Source of the DNA: Gari tellinella
Lineage: Eukaryota; Mollusca; Bivalvia; Cardiida; Psammobiidae
Direction of reading: 5' to 3'
DNA length: 64,000 nt
NCBI GenBank assembly: GCA_922989275.2
Contig: OV277857.1
Coordinates: 7,502,001 to 7,566,000, forward strand
Shown: positions 55,541 through 64,000 of the stretch, piece after piece
How positions within the stretch are numbered: the stretch's first letter is position 1
Layout: each line of letters starts with the position of its first letter
Made by a program: the position numbers and the translations under genes
Notes under the pieces: generated by a model
Databases searched by the model: none
What the model was told of the DNA's origin: nothing
The model's input: only the letters and a program-made list of their open reading frames with translations

Positions 55541-56086
55541 CTAGGGGCGCAAATTGGCTATTCGTGCCGGAGCCTTGGCTATTTGCTTAAAAGAACTTCT
55601 ATTGAGTAAAGGGTTAATGTTTATTCTGTATTCCTTCACAGAAGAAATTAATATTAATTTATACAGTAATGGACAAATACCTAAAGAAATATTTTCTATA
55701 TCTATATCCTAGCATGGTAGCTTAAAGCAGGCTTAAAGTAAAGCAGAATGTGTCTTTACCCATTACCCCATAGCCTGTTTCTAGTTTTGAAAACAGATGA
55801 CTACTTAAAGTAGGTTTAATGTGATTCTGTTTTACTTTCAACCTGTTTTAAGCACCATCAGTTAGAATATAGAAAATAATTTCTTATGCTTCAAATGTAT
55901 GACTGTATAAACTAGAACTATTTTCTTCAGGGGAAGGATAAGTTAAAAGTGTTAAAAGGTGTATTCAATGGAATCTGATATCCGGATAATGGTAAATACT
56001 AAACCACTGACCACATATAGTATACGACATATTAGCCGATGCGGCGCTTCTCCACACAACTAAACCCCAAATAGTGAAATTCTTAC
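55541..56086. repeat. Intron-like interval filled with type-II MITE pieces
   Basis: Contains aaagggttaatgtttattctg, atggtagcttaaagcagg with gtaaagcagaatgtgtc, then acccattaccccatagcc and cctgttttaagcacc: two partial copies of the TTAA/type-II family, between the kinase scrap and the Myb/SANT-like exon. Confidence 0.55.
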
Positions 56087-56253
56087 CTGTTGAATTCCTC
56101 TGCTACCTCATCCCAAAGGGCTTCTTTCTTTTTATTTCCTAGAGAGGCTCCCTTGAACTTTCCAAAGAGCCTCTCATACTTTCCATAAATACTGGAAACA
56201 GCCGAAATATTTTCAGACTCTGACCAGTTAGGCTGGTGCTTGTTTTCATCCAT
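56087..56253 (-). CDS. First exon with Myb/SANT-like DNA-binding domain
   Basis: ATG at 56253-56251, 55 codons plus two bases, ending at a strong donor acag|gtaaga (GT at 56086-56085). The peptide begins MDENKHQPNWSESENISAVS and continues KYERLFGKFKG, KKKEALWDEVAEEFN. The Trp near the start, the LFGKFKG block and the final Lys-rich helix with W-D-E-V-A resemble the Myb/SANT-like domains (Myb_DNA-bind_5 type) common in invertebrate transcription-factor-like and transposon-derived proteins. The phase (two bases carried over) matches the kinase scrap at 55540, so the two could be spliced together, though that partner is broken. It may instead join an exon I cannot see. Intact as an exon; status of the gene unknown. 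Confidence 0.6.
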
Positions 56254-56937
56254 AATGTAGGAGGCTCGGCAGAAGCAGAAAGTGATGTTTAATAATTCGA
56301 TTAAGATAACTTATTACGCAAAAACAACTGTGATGCTTAGACTGCTATATTTCACTGTCATGAATGAATGGAAAAGTACCAAACCATATTTCTTAAAATG
56401 CAACAATATTATAAACAACAAGGGATTTATATTTGTAAATGACCCTCACTATCAAATAAGTTAGTTTGCAAGGAGCTTGAAGTGTGTTGAAGCATTGACG
56501 CTACTGCACTACATACATGACACCAAGGGGGCAACACTCAATACATCATTTAAGCATAAACCTAAATGGCGTCAAAACATTTGTAACAATCATAACAATC
56601 ATCCATATCAAGTACAAATACATATTGAATAGAATATGATGCAGGAGCTGACACGATCCGGAGGTATAACATTGTAAAATTCAAAATTTGGAATTACTAT
56701 TATGCCAAAAAATGTGAAATTTGTTATTTCATATCATGGTTACGGTAGAATCCACCTACTGCCACCAATGCAGTGATAAGTACAATCAGGAAATGTTTGA
56801 ATCAGTCAAATGATATTCTGTAAATTGTATTTGTTATCTGATATAGAGTGGATAGAGGCAATTTGCTCTAGTGGCTATGAAGTAAAGGTTTAAACATATA
56901 TTATTAAATACGATTTATATCTGCGTAATATTTCTTC
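56254..56937. other. Non-coding, nothing recognised
   Basis: Includes the frame at 56282-56464, which has no recognisable motif. No CpG-rich promoter-like patch seen. Confidence 0.4.
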
Positions 56938-57560
56938 ACCTTGGTTGTCACTAGGTAGGTCTTAGAGGATACCCTGAGACCCTTAACAACACCCTTGATT
57001 GTTGGTCTCCAGCCAAGTCCTTAACCCACAGCTTTGGAATATGAAGCTGTCATGTGTTGATCCAGGCCGTTGAGATCACATAATAAGTCATATTTAATAA
57101 TTGGTGAGGAAAACAACTGCCTTGTACAGACAGTAAAGAAGTTTTTCTGTCAAAGGCTGTTGTATTTTTAATTAAAACTATATTATGGCAGATATATAAT
57201 TATGATCTGTCATGAGTTGATGTTTGAGACAAACGGATCTCAACTGAGTCTGAGGCTATTTTATTTTTAATCAAAACTGTTATAGCAGATATGAGTATGC
57301 TCTGTCATGAGTGGATGTTTGCGACAAACTGATCTCAGAGTCTTGAATTGAAATGTTATCAAGCGAGTCTCGGTGATCCCAATAACTTTTCTATTCTGGA
57401 CGAGGTTAAGATCAGCTTGTCTCAAACATCAACGAGTGACAGATTATTTTTCTCACATTAACGATTTTGAACTGTTTTTAAAAGCAATATGCTTTTTTTT
57501 TTGCATACCAGTGACGTAATCACGCCTTTAAAAATAGTGACGTAATTCATCTCGCATATT
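56938..57560. repeat. Duplicated block, copy A
   Basis: Aligns with 59046-59600 over several hundred bases: cactaggtaggtcttagagg, gaagctgtcatgtgttgat, aattggtgaggaaaacaa, gatctgtcatgag(t/c)(t/c)gatg, and gagtgacagatt. Within each copy, tctgtcatgag/gatgtttg(a/c)gacaaac recurs, so there is an internal tandem unit too. Confidence 0.7.
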
Positions 57561-58109
57561 GGCTGTATGCACATATAAAACATGCATCATATGCTTAACC
57601 TTTTCCTATATAGCAGCTGTATGGAGGAAGGGGTTAAAGATATGAAGTGTGTGTTACACATTTATACAGTATACCTCAGGGTTGATTATCATAAATACAA
57701 TGCTATATGAAGGAAAAATTTAAATAAGAATCTAATGTGTTCTGATTTCGTTTGAAAATCCTATGACTCTGTTAAGGTTTCAGAGTAATTTCCATCATCA
57801 AAGTCATATTCATCATCATCAGCAACAACATCATGCATTAAAGATGGACAGCGTAAGTCAGTCTGAAATGCGTGGCAAAGTACTGAAAACCATTTGTTGC
57901 ATAACCTAAAATCAGGATGAACCCCATCGTACATATGGGCATAATTAAGTTTTCTACATTTTTTGTGTTTTAACCATGCTTTCCTCGTTTTTCGATGCTC
58001 GTTTTCTGGATGTCTCTATCCTATCTGACAGCAGTTGATAAATTTTGGTGAGAGTTTATGTCTGATATATCATCTTCTAAATTATTTTTGTTTATTGTTC
58101 AATTCAGTG

Positions 58110-58562
58110 TCAGAAAGATGTGTGATTGGAGTTTTCTTTCTTGTTTTTGAATTGTGTGTGTACTTTTGAAGTGATGCTGGTGGTATAGTTGCAATTTTTA
58201 AAGTTGTGTCGACTGTATTGAATGAGGTTGATAGGTTTGTCAGTTGTTAAACGATGAAGATTGTCATTTACTTTCTGAGGTGAGTGATTGTATATGATCT
58301 GTGTGCCCTGAAAGTGATGTACTTTTCTCAATGAGATTGCAGATAAAATGTATCTGCACGGACAGTAATTCATGTGTGTTGATGTTGTTTCTTGAACTTT
58401 TTGTTGGATTACATGTCTGAGTGTGTGTATTTGTGCTCCTGGTCTACAAATGATAAAAATGTTAGTGTTGGGTGTAAATTGTTGGTGTTGGGTGAAAAAC
58501 TTGTACAAGTGCCTTCCTCTTGAATCATTTGCAATGATAATACTCATAAATAGTAAATTCAT
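58110..58562 (-). pseudogene. SGNH-hydrolase-like N-terminal fragment
   Basis: The minus-strand frame of 150 codons opens with IIIANDSRGRHLYKFF, which resembles the first block of SGNH/GDSL esterases (GDSRGR) with Gly replaced by Asn. It continues TNIFIICRPGAQIHTLRHVI, the second strand and P-G-A-x-I block. The remainder (ITSKVHTQFKNKKENSNHTSF end) no longer resembles the family, and the catalytic Gly, Asn and His blocks are not found, so it is truncated and probably frameshifted. In invertebrates such domains occur as accessory ORFs in transposable elements, including some Helitrons. The second half of the fragment lies again at 59764-59982. Confidence 0.45.
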
Positions 58563-59045
58563 GATGAACAGAACTGATGATGGTCTGCAAAAAACAGGGA
58601 GAAAAGTATGTCTTTTATTTTTATATAAACGGAATAATCTAGCATCAGAAGTCCCTTATTCATCATTAGTGTCCAAAGCATGCATTGATTGAAACTAGAA
58701 ACTAGCTTAATGGATAAACATTAAATATTACTAAGAAAATGTCCTACCAAATGAAACATTGATTTATGTCCCCTTAATTTACCTTTTTAACGCACCACGC
58801 GCACATCTCTCCCTATATTGCATTATTTCTATCCCACATTAAGCAGTCACTTGTCTTTAAAAAATAGAATACACACTATTTCACTAAAGAGTCTCTTAAT
58901 AAAAGATTTTATTTATTATTATATGTTAATACAAACGTGTTGGTTCTCAATAAGCTTGCAAGACAGGTGTGATTTTAGTCTTATTCTTCACAGGTAAACA
59001 GTGTACCAGCAATGGTATTAATGTGAAAAATAAGTTATCTACTAG

Positions 59046-59600
59046 CATCTTGGGTGTCACTAGGTAGGTCTTAGAGGATAACCTGAACCCCTAACAGCCA
59101 CTCTTGATTACTGTTTTCAAGCCACTCCTTAAACCCACAGTTTTGGAAAATGACGCTGTCATGTGTTAATCCCAGCCATTGTGCTACAACATTAAATCTG
59201 AAATCACATAAAAATAAAATGTCATATTTATTAATTGGTGAGGAAAACAAATGCCTTGTAGACAGTAAAGAAGGTTTTTGTCAAAGGCTATTTTATTTTT
59301 AATCAAAACTATGTTATGAAAGATATATAACTATGATCTGTCATGAGTCGATGTTTGAGACAAACGTATCTCAACTGAGTCTTGAATTGAAATGTTATCA
59401 AAGTGAGCCAGCCTTGTTGAGCACAATAACTTTTCAGTGCTAGACTAGGGTGAGATCAGCTTGTTACAAACATCGACGAGTGACAGATTCTGTTTCTCAC
59501 ATAAACGATTTTTTTTAAAGCAACATGCCTTTTTCAGCATCCCAATGACGCAATCACACCTTGAAAAGAAGTGATGTCACTAAATTCATCTCGCATATGG
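59046..59600. repeat. Duplicated block, copy B
   Basis: Second copy of 56938-57560. The order of the flanking SGNH-like block is also kept (58270-58490 versus 59620-59840), so the duplication covers more than 1.5 kb with an internal deletion in copy B. Confidence 0.7.
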
Positions 59601-59763
59601 ACATAAATTGTGTGGAGTATCATTTACTTTCTGAGGTGAGTGATTGTATGTGATCTGTGTGCCCTGGAAGTGATGAAGTTTCTCAGTGAGGTTGCAGATA
59701 CCTGCTAGGACAGTAATTCATGTGTATTGATGTTATTTCTTGAACTTTTTGTTGGCTTGCATG

Positions 59764-59982
59764 TCAAAATGTATGTAGTTGTGCTTCTGGTCTACAAATA
59801 ATAAAAATGTTAGTGTTCGATGTAAATTGTTGGTGTTGTATTCTAGTTCCTGGCTGTATTACAATATATCGGTTAGGTTCATTTTGACTTACTGTTATAC
59901 TCTGACACCGGTTAAATGTTGTTGCCCATCCAAGACGAAGTGGAATTTGTTTCCATGTGCAATTGTAACATCTACAATCCAT
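59764..59982 (-). pseudogene. SGNH-like fragment, second copy
   Basis: HQQFTSNTNIFIICRPEAQLHTF repeats the segment HQQFTPNTNIFIICRPGAQIHT of 58110-58562. The sequence before it differs. Truncated; cannot be active. The sequence upstream on the same strand leads into the DUF6570-like fragment. Confidence 0.45.
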
Positions 59983-59999
59983 CTTTCTAGAAACAGGAA

Positions 60000-60480
60000 T
60001 TATAATTGGAACAACTTTGGAACATTTCCTTAGAAATATCTGTGTAAGCAGGGTTATTATTCTTAAGCCATATCAAAGCATTTCAACACTGTAGCGACGT
60101 ACCCTTAAATCTTTCGAAGACCCATCTTTACCTTGTCTACATACTTTAATTATTTCAATTTTATTTGGTCATCGTGGGAAGATTTTGGCGTGCTCATCTA
60201 CTTCTTGTGGAAATGTTACACTGGAAGCAATGCCACCATGTTGCAACATGTGAATATTTATGCATGGAGATATTCTAGATATAAGTTGCTGTTCAATGAT
60301 TGAAAGTCTTTCAAGTTCTTTGGATATTGCTTTAGGGCCCGTATTGTTTTCAGACGAAAACATTCTAATGTCATCTCTTTCATTACTACACCGTAAACAC
60401 GTTGCTTGCGGACATTTTCATTTTAATCTGAATCCTACGCTCATAACAAATTTTACATGAAATAATTTTATACGACATTT
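60000..60480 (-). pseudogene. Helitron-associated DUF6570-like fragment
   Basis: The minus-strand frame at 60363-60169 reads ELERLSIIEQQLISRISPCI then NIHMLQHGGIASS, a very conserved block I recall from Helitron-encoded helicase-like proteins of bivalves (DUF6570). Past this frame, another frame at about 60085-60020 reads ALIWLKNNNPAYTDISK, the family's next landmark (WLK-x-NNP-x-Y-x-D). Upstream, frames with a Cys-x2-Cys pattern (SCKICYE) extend to about 60480. Several frameshifts; inactive. Usually located between the N-terminal region and the Rep/helicase domains, which are missing here. Confidence 0.5.
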
Positions 60481-61009
60481 GCTGAAACTCAAATGCACGT
60501 ATGGAATCTAAAACATTGTCAATATCTATATTATCTGATGATGGAGGAGTTCTGGTATTGAAATATTGGGCGCTGCTAGTAATTTCTTGTCTTAAAATGC
60601 GATTCCTAATCTAATTTTGAATGAAATCCAGTTTCGTTGGTTGTTGGAAATCATTAAATTGATTGCCAATTGAGATTAGATGACTTCTTTGTCATCCAGT
60701 TTGGAATAATTCTATGTTGATAGATATTGTGAGCTAAAGAAATTTCGGTATCCTGAGTAAGATTTGTGTCAGAGCCAACAGTATGCTGTTTAATTTCTTT
60801 GCATGAGTGTGATAGTGATATGATTTTTGGGTGGCTTTTGTAGGTTTAATATTTTAGAAGCTTTATTTATACGTCTCACCTTATTTGACTTGGGTGATTA
60901 ATATAAGTGTTGATCAATGCTTGTCTTTTTCCTTTCACCATTATAAATACGAAAGAAGACTCGAGCAGGAAACGCAACACAAACAATACACCCATCTCTA
61001 AAGCAGAAC

Positions 61010-61080
61010 ACACACACACAGCCATACCATAACAAACACACACACACACACACACACACAACCACACACACACGCCATAC
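61010..61080. repeat. (CA)n microsatellite
   Basis: Interrupted ACACAC runs. Cys/Val-rich minus-strand frames at 60876-61091 are artefacts. Confidence 0.9.
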
Positions 61081-61436
61081 CATTCCTTCATCTACACACT
61101 AAATAGAAAACAACACGCAAGACAAACATGCCTACATTATTTCTTTGTTCAGCATTACCCATATTGAAGCTGTTATTTAAACTATTTTTACATACAGGCT
61201 TTTTTCCTGTTTTGTACCGTTTGAAATAAACATTATCAGTGCACTCATCACCAGTTTTAGCATATGTATGATCTAAGAAAATATTGTTCTGGCCTTTTTA
61301 GTGTGATGACTGTTATCCACTGATTTATTTTTTTCGTTTTTGCTTTGATTTATTTCCTGCTTGTTTGTGGTCAAATTCTGATCCTGAAACTCATGAAAGA
61401 TTTGGAAATCTAAAAGCAAATTTACATTCTCTCTGA

Positions 61437-61700
61437 ATTTTGAAGACCAAACGATGTCTTTATGAAGCGGCAGTCACTTCCTTTTAACCATACATTTATT
61501 TTGCAACCCATAATTGTGGCAGCTTCTTCTATTTCACAGGCAGTGGACCATCCATTTAGTTTAAGCATTTTGCCCCAGTAATTAAACTGTGTGACTCTGT
61601 TGCCATGATGTAAAGCAACTTTGTCCCTCCAGGTTTCCCAATCATTAAATATTGTTTGGCATACTAGGTGCCTATAGTATATTTTGTGGAGTGTGAGAAA
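61437..61700 (-). pseudogene. OTU-protease-like fragment
   Basis: An open minus-strand stretch without a start codon contains DWETWRDKVALHHGNRVTQF, then NYWGKMLKLNGWSTACEIEE, then AATIMGCKINVWLKGSD, and ends at TAG/TGA. The pattern W-G-x-W/S-x-EI-x-AA-x4-C-x-I-x-VW resembles the third block of OTU cysteine proteases (WGG-x-EL-x-ALA-x5-I-x-V). The catalytic Cys block would lie upstream and was not found. OTU domains are encoded by many animal Helitrons, which fits the DUF6570-like and SGNH-like scraps further along on the same strand. Confidence 0.45.
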
Positions 61701-61759
61701 TTACCATGACTGGATGCAGATAATGCATGAACAAATAAACAATTTACACCACCAGCCAG

Positions 61760-62475
61760 ATTTTCAACAATATATATATATATATATACTGCCTTGTATT
61801 GAGATGTTGTTAACAAGTGAAATCATTTTCTGTTAAATTATTTAGAAACCCAAAAGTGGATCCTATATAAAATAGTTTCTATGGCATAATGCATGTATGT
61901 GTGTGTTAAAGTTGACCCCAACTAAACGTGTTGAGAGAGGAAAGATGTGTAAGTCTCAGAAAGAGAGACAGAAAGAGAGAGAGAGCATCCAGCTGCAACA
62001 GTATGATATATCAGATAAATTAATAGATCGATATATTCAACTCAATAAATCGATCTTATAACATAATCAGCAGTATTTTTATCCTAAACAACTAACATAC
62101 AATTGAACTTAATTTCTCGATGTTTTTAGAATTTAGAATCTACAGTTAATTTGTCAGTTAACGCTAGTTATCGATGTAGATATACTGTATAACAGTAGGT
62201 TCAGCTAGATAATATGATGAAGAAAATAATCTTAAAAGGCTATCAATTTACTCACGAACGGTGGTGAGCTCTCTTTTGACAGTTTGACAGGCGACCAAAC
62301 GACAATATAATCATACGTGACCTCGTTCGAAATACGCCCGGCATTTTCCGTTCAGTCGATGAAAGACGAAGATGTTCACGGGACAGGCGACACACGTGTT
62401 CCGAGGAGCACCCCTCTATTGTTTATAAAAAGCTATATAGCGGGGGTATTCATCCCCTTCCGAAAAACGTATATC
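61760..62475. other. Non-coding; short (TA)n and (GA)n
   Basis: (TA)n at about 61772-61789, a GA-rich run at about 61960-61985, and no exon recognised. Confidence 0.5.
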
Positions 62476-62479
62476 TACT

Positions 62480-63071
62480 ACATATCAATCAAACTTATAG
62501 GCGATACGGGCAAAGCCTCGCTTCACAGAGTCGCTATCTTCAGGTGGGAATACAATAAATTGTTGGCCAAGTCTTTCTATCTGAGTTGTTACTTTCCTTA
62601 CAATCCTGCCTACAGTTTCTCTTGACAGATTGATAGAGTCAGCAATCAAGAGGTGCAAGATAGCTCAGCGTCACTAGTACCTGAAGCAAGGGGTATGGGA
62701 AGGTTCCTCTGGGTTTTGGAGGCCAGCTCTGGCAAAATTCCAATTAAAAAATAAATTGTTGCAGGCCTAAACCTATACCTAGCATACACAGATTGCTCAT
62801 CTAGGTCCTCCAGATGGTTCGACCGGTCTTTGAATAACCGGGGAACCCTCTTGTTACTCGCTTCTCTGGCATTTCTTCGATGAACGCGGATGTGGACTGC
62901 ATCCATTTTAAATGGTTGCAGGCCTAAACCTATACCTAGCATACACAGATTACTCATCTATGTCCTCCAGAGGGTTCGACCGGTCTTTGAATAACCGGGG
63001 AACCCTCTTGTTTCTCGCTTCTCTGGTATTTCTTCGATGAACGCGGATGTGGACTGCAGCCATTTTTTGTT
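62480..63071 (-). pseudogene. Harbinger (HARBI1-like) transposase, N-terminal part, broken
   Basis: Minus strand. From the start (MDAVHIRVHRRN, ATG near 62907) it reads YRFRPATIYFLIGILPELAS, then the frame shifts near 62695 (the next frame reads LQVLVTLSYLA). A stretch at 62640-62490 continues the family: DSINLSRETVGRIVRKVTTQ, then FPPEDSDSVKRGFARIA, before a stop. The DDE core is missing. The first 157 bases of the coding end (62758-62914) are duplicated in tandem as 62915-63071, each containing its own start-like ATG region. Related to 39713-40162. Confidence 0.75.
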
Positions 63072-63099
63072 GAGCACAAAGTTAGTTTTCTGAGACTTC

Positions 63100-63370
63100 T
63101 AACTACCAAACTCAGAGAAAACGAGACTCAGGCTGGAAATAAACTCGACTTATAACCTCGACTTTCCTGAGTTCGAACTCAGCTTGAGCACAGAGTTTGT
63201 TTCTGAGTACAGAGTACGAACTCAGGAGTTTTATAACCTCGGGATCAGGTCCAGCGTGTTTATAAAGCATTTTAGTTGAGTCTGAGTTCGTTCTCAAGCA
63301 TTTGATTGGTCAGATTCGATCCTAGGCTTAAATCTGACCAATCAAATGCTTGAGAATGATTTATGACGCA
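63100..63370. repeat. Fold-back repeat, TTGATTGGTCA family, extended copy
   Basis: 63288-63312 CTCAAGCATTTGATTGGTCA faces 63331-63356 TGACCAATCAAATGCTTGAG around CCTAGG. The flank carries repeated (g)agttcgaactcag/gagtacgaactcag motifs. Confidence 0.65.
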
Positions 63371-63479
63371 ACACTTGAAAACGCATGTCTTTTTTCTACT
63401 AAATGCATGGGGCTTTCTCTCTTTGATGTCTGGGTGTCACAGAAAAAAAGCCGCCATACCTTAAAAGTATTATTTATTA

Positions 63480-64000
63480 TCCCCTGCCGAAAGGCAGAGG
63501 GATACTGTTTTAGGTCTGTCCGTCCGGCTGTCCGTGCGTGCGTGCGTCCGTCACGTTTTCCGTCCGCAACTGTATCTCCGAAACCTATAAACAGATTTGG
63601 ATTAAACTTGGTATACTTATTTGTCATCATAGGAGCACCGTGGGAAATCAAATTTTTTTCAGAAAATTTTAGGAATTTATGAGTTATCTGCCCTTTTTGT
63701 GTTAAAAATGCCGTCCGTCCGTGCGTCCGTCACGTTTTCCGTCCGCAACTGTATCTCCGAAACCTATAAACAGATTGGATTAAACTTGGTATACTTATTT
63801 GTCATCATAGGAGCACTGTGGGAAATCAAATTTTTTTCAGAAAATTTTAGGAATTTATGAGTTATCTGCCCTTTTTGTGTTAAAAATGCCATATTTAACA
63901 GTTTTTACACTCTAGCAACTACAGTATTCAACATATTTTGTTTATACTTGCACACATTGTCTATAAGTACAAGTTCTTGCAGGTGTGCAATTATTGTAAA
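63480..64000. repeat. Hairpin-headed tandem repeat element, truncated by window end
   Basis: CCCCTGCCGAAAGGCAGAGGG hairpin, a GTCCGTCC/GTGCGTGCGTCC run, then two units of about 180 bp that are nearly identical (63531-63712, 63713-63891): each has CGTCACGTTTTCCGTCCGCA, ACTTGGTATACTTATTTGTC and TGAGTTATCTGCCCTTTTTG. Recent unit duplication. The frames 63350-63682 are repeat-derived. Confidence 0.7.

Noticed and set aside
60876..61091. Cys/Val-rich frames
   Set aside because: Translation of a CA microsatellite.

Overview
This is a eukaryotic, AT-rich, repeat-dense window, and I read it as part of a bivalve mollusc genome. The reasons are a tRNA-derived SINE with a mollusc-type 3' tail, several families of short fold-back (MITE-like) elements, repeat arrays that open with a short hairpin and a GTCCGTCC run, and remnants of Harbinger, mariner, Helitron, LINE and LTR elements. 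Species assignment is inference. There are no operons, no CRISPR array and no prokaryotic signals.

Host genes. The one convincing intact gene is on the minus strand. I assembled it by hand from four exons (23596-23543, 22021-21910, 21484-21257, 17772-16775). All splice sites are GT-AG and the phases agree, giving a predicted 463-residue protein: two copies of a short PYGW-x2-W motif, a Ser-rich linker, and a complete protein kinase domain with HND in place of HRD. Just upstream of its ATG (23683-23745) lie two full CRE sites, an ETS site and an NRF1-type palindrome, which look like a promoter. A second, decayed relative lies at 55.3-56.3 kb. There a Myb/SANT-like first exon (56253-56087) precedes a short exon holding the glycine loop of a related kinase, broken by a one-base deletion.

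Layout. 1-28 kb: dense fold-back elements, often nested, with the kinase gene running through 16.8-23.6 kb. 27-31 kb: AT-rich, few MITEs, strongly enriched in AGATCT. 31.4-33.3 kb: decayed Harbinger transposase. 34.3-35.8 kb: a tandem-repeat element of about 160-bp units, interrupted by a fold-back element inserted exactly between AAA and TTT. 35.8-37.2 kb: LINE reverse transcriptase scrap and a tandem duplication carrying a Harbinger MITE. 38.0-39.3 kb: a TTAA-flanked element with a SINE inside. 39.7-41.8 kb: Harbinger and mariner remnants. 42.0-44.0 kb: a broken LTR-retrotransposon gag with an LTR-like repeat. 45.3-46.3 kb: an element built of short repeats ending in ACTAAT. 49-53 kb: MITEs and a second LTR-like copy. 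56.9-61.7 kb: duplicated, decayed fragments resembling Helitron accessory proteins (SGNH-like, DUF6570-like, OTU-like). 62.5-63.1 kb: a third Harbinger remnant with a 157-bp tandem duplication. 63.5 kb to the end: another hairpin-headed tandem repeat.

Most interesting signal. Two central hairpin modules recur inside MITEs with clearly different ends and target duplications (TTAA, TA and 6-bp types). One module is built on GCAAACAG...GATCAGA, the other on GCTTAAAGC...AAAGCAGAA. The two arms of each hairpin change together between copies. This suggests exchangeable or parasitic cores rather than simple deletion derivatives of unrelated transposons. All alignments and counts here were made by eye.
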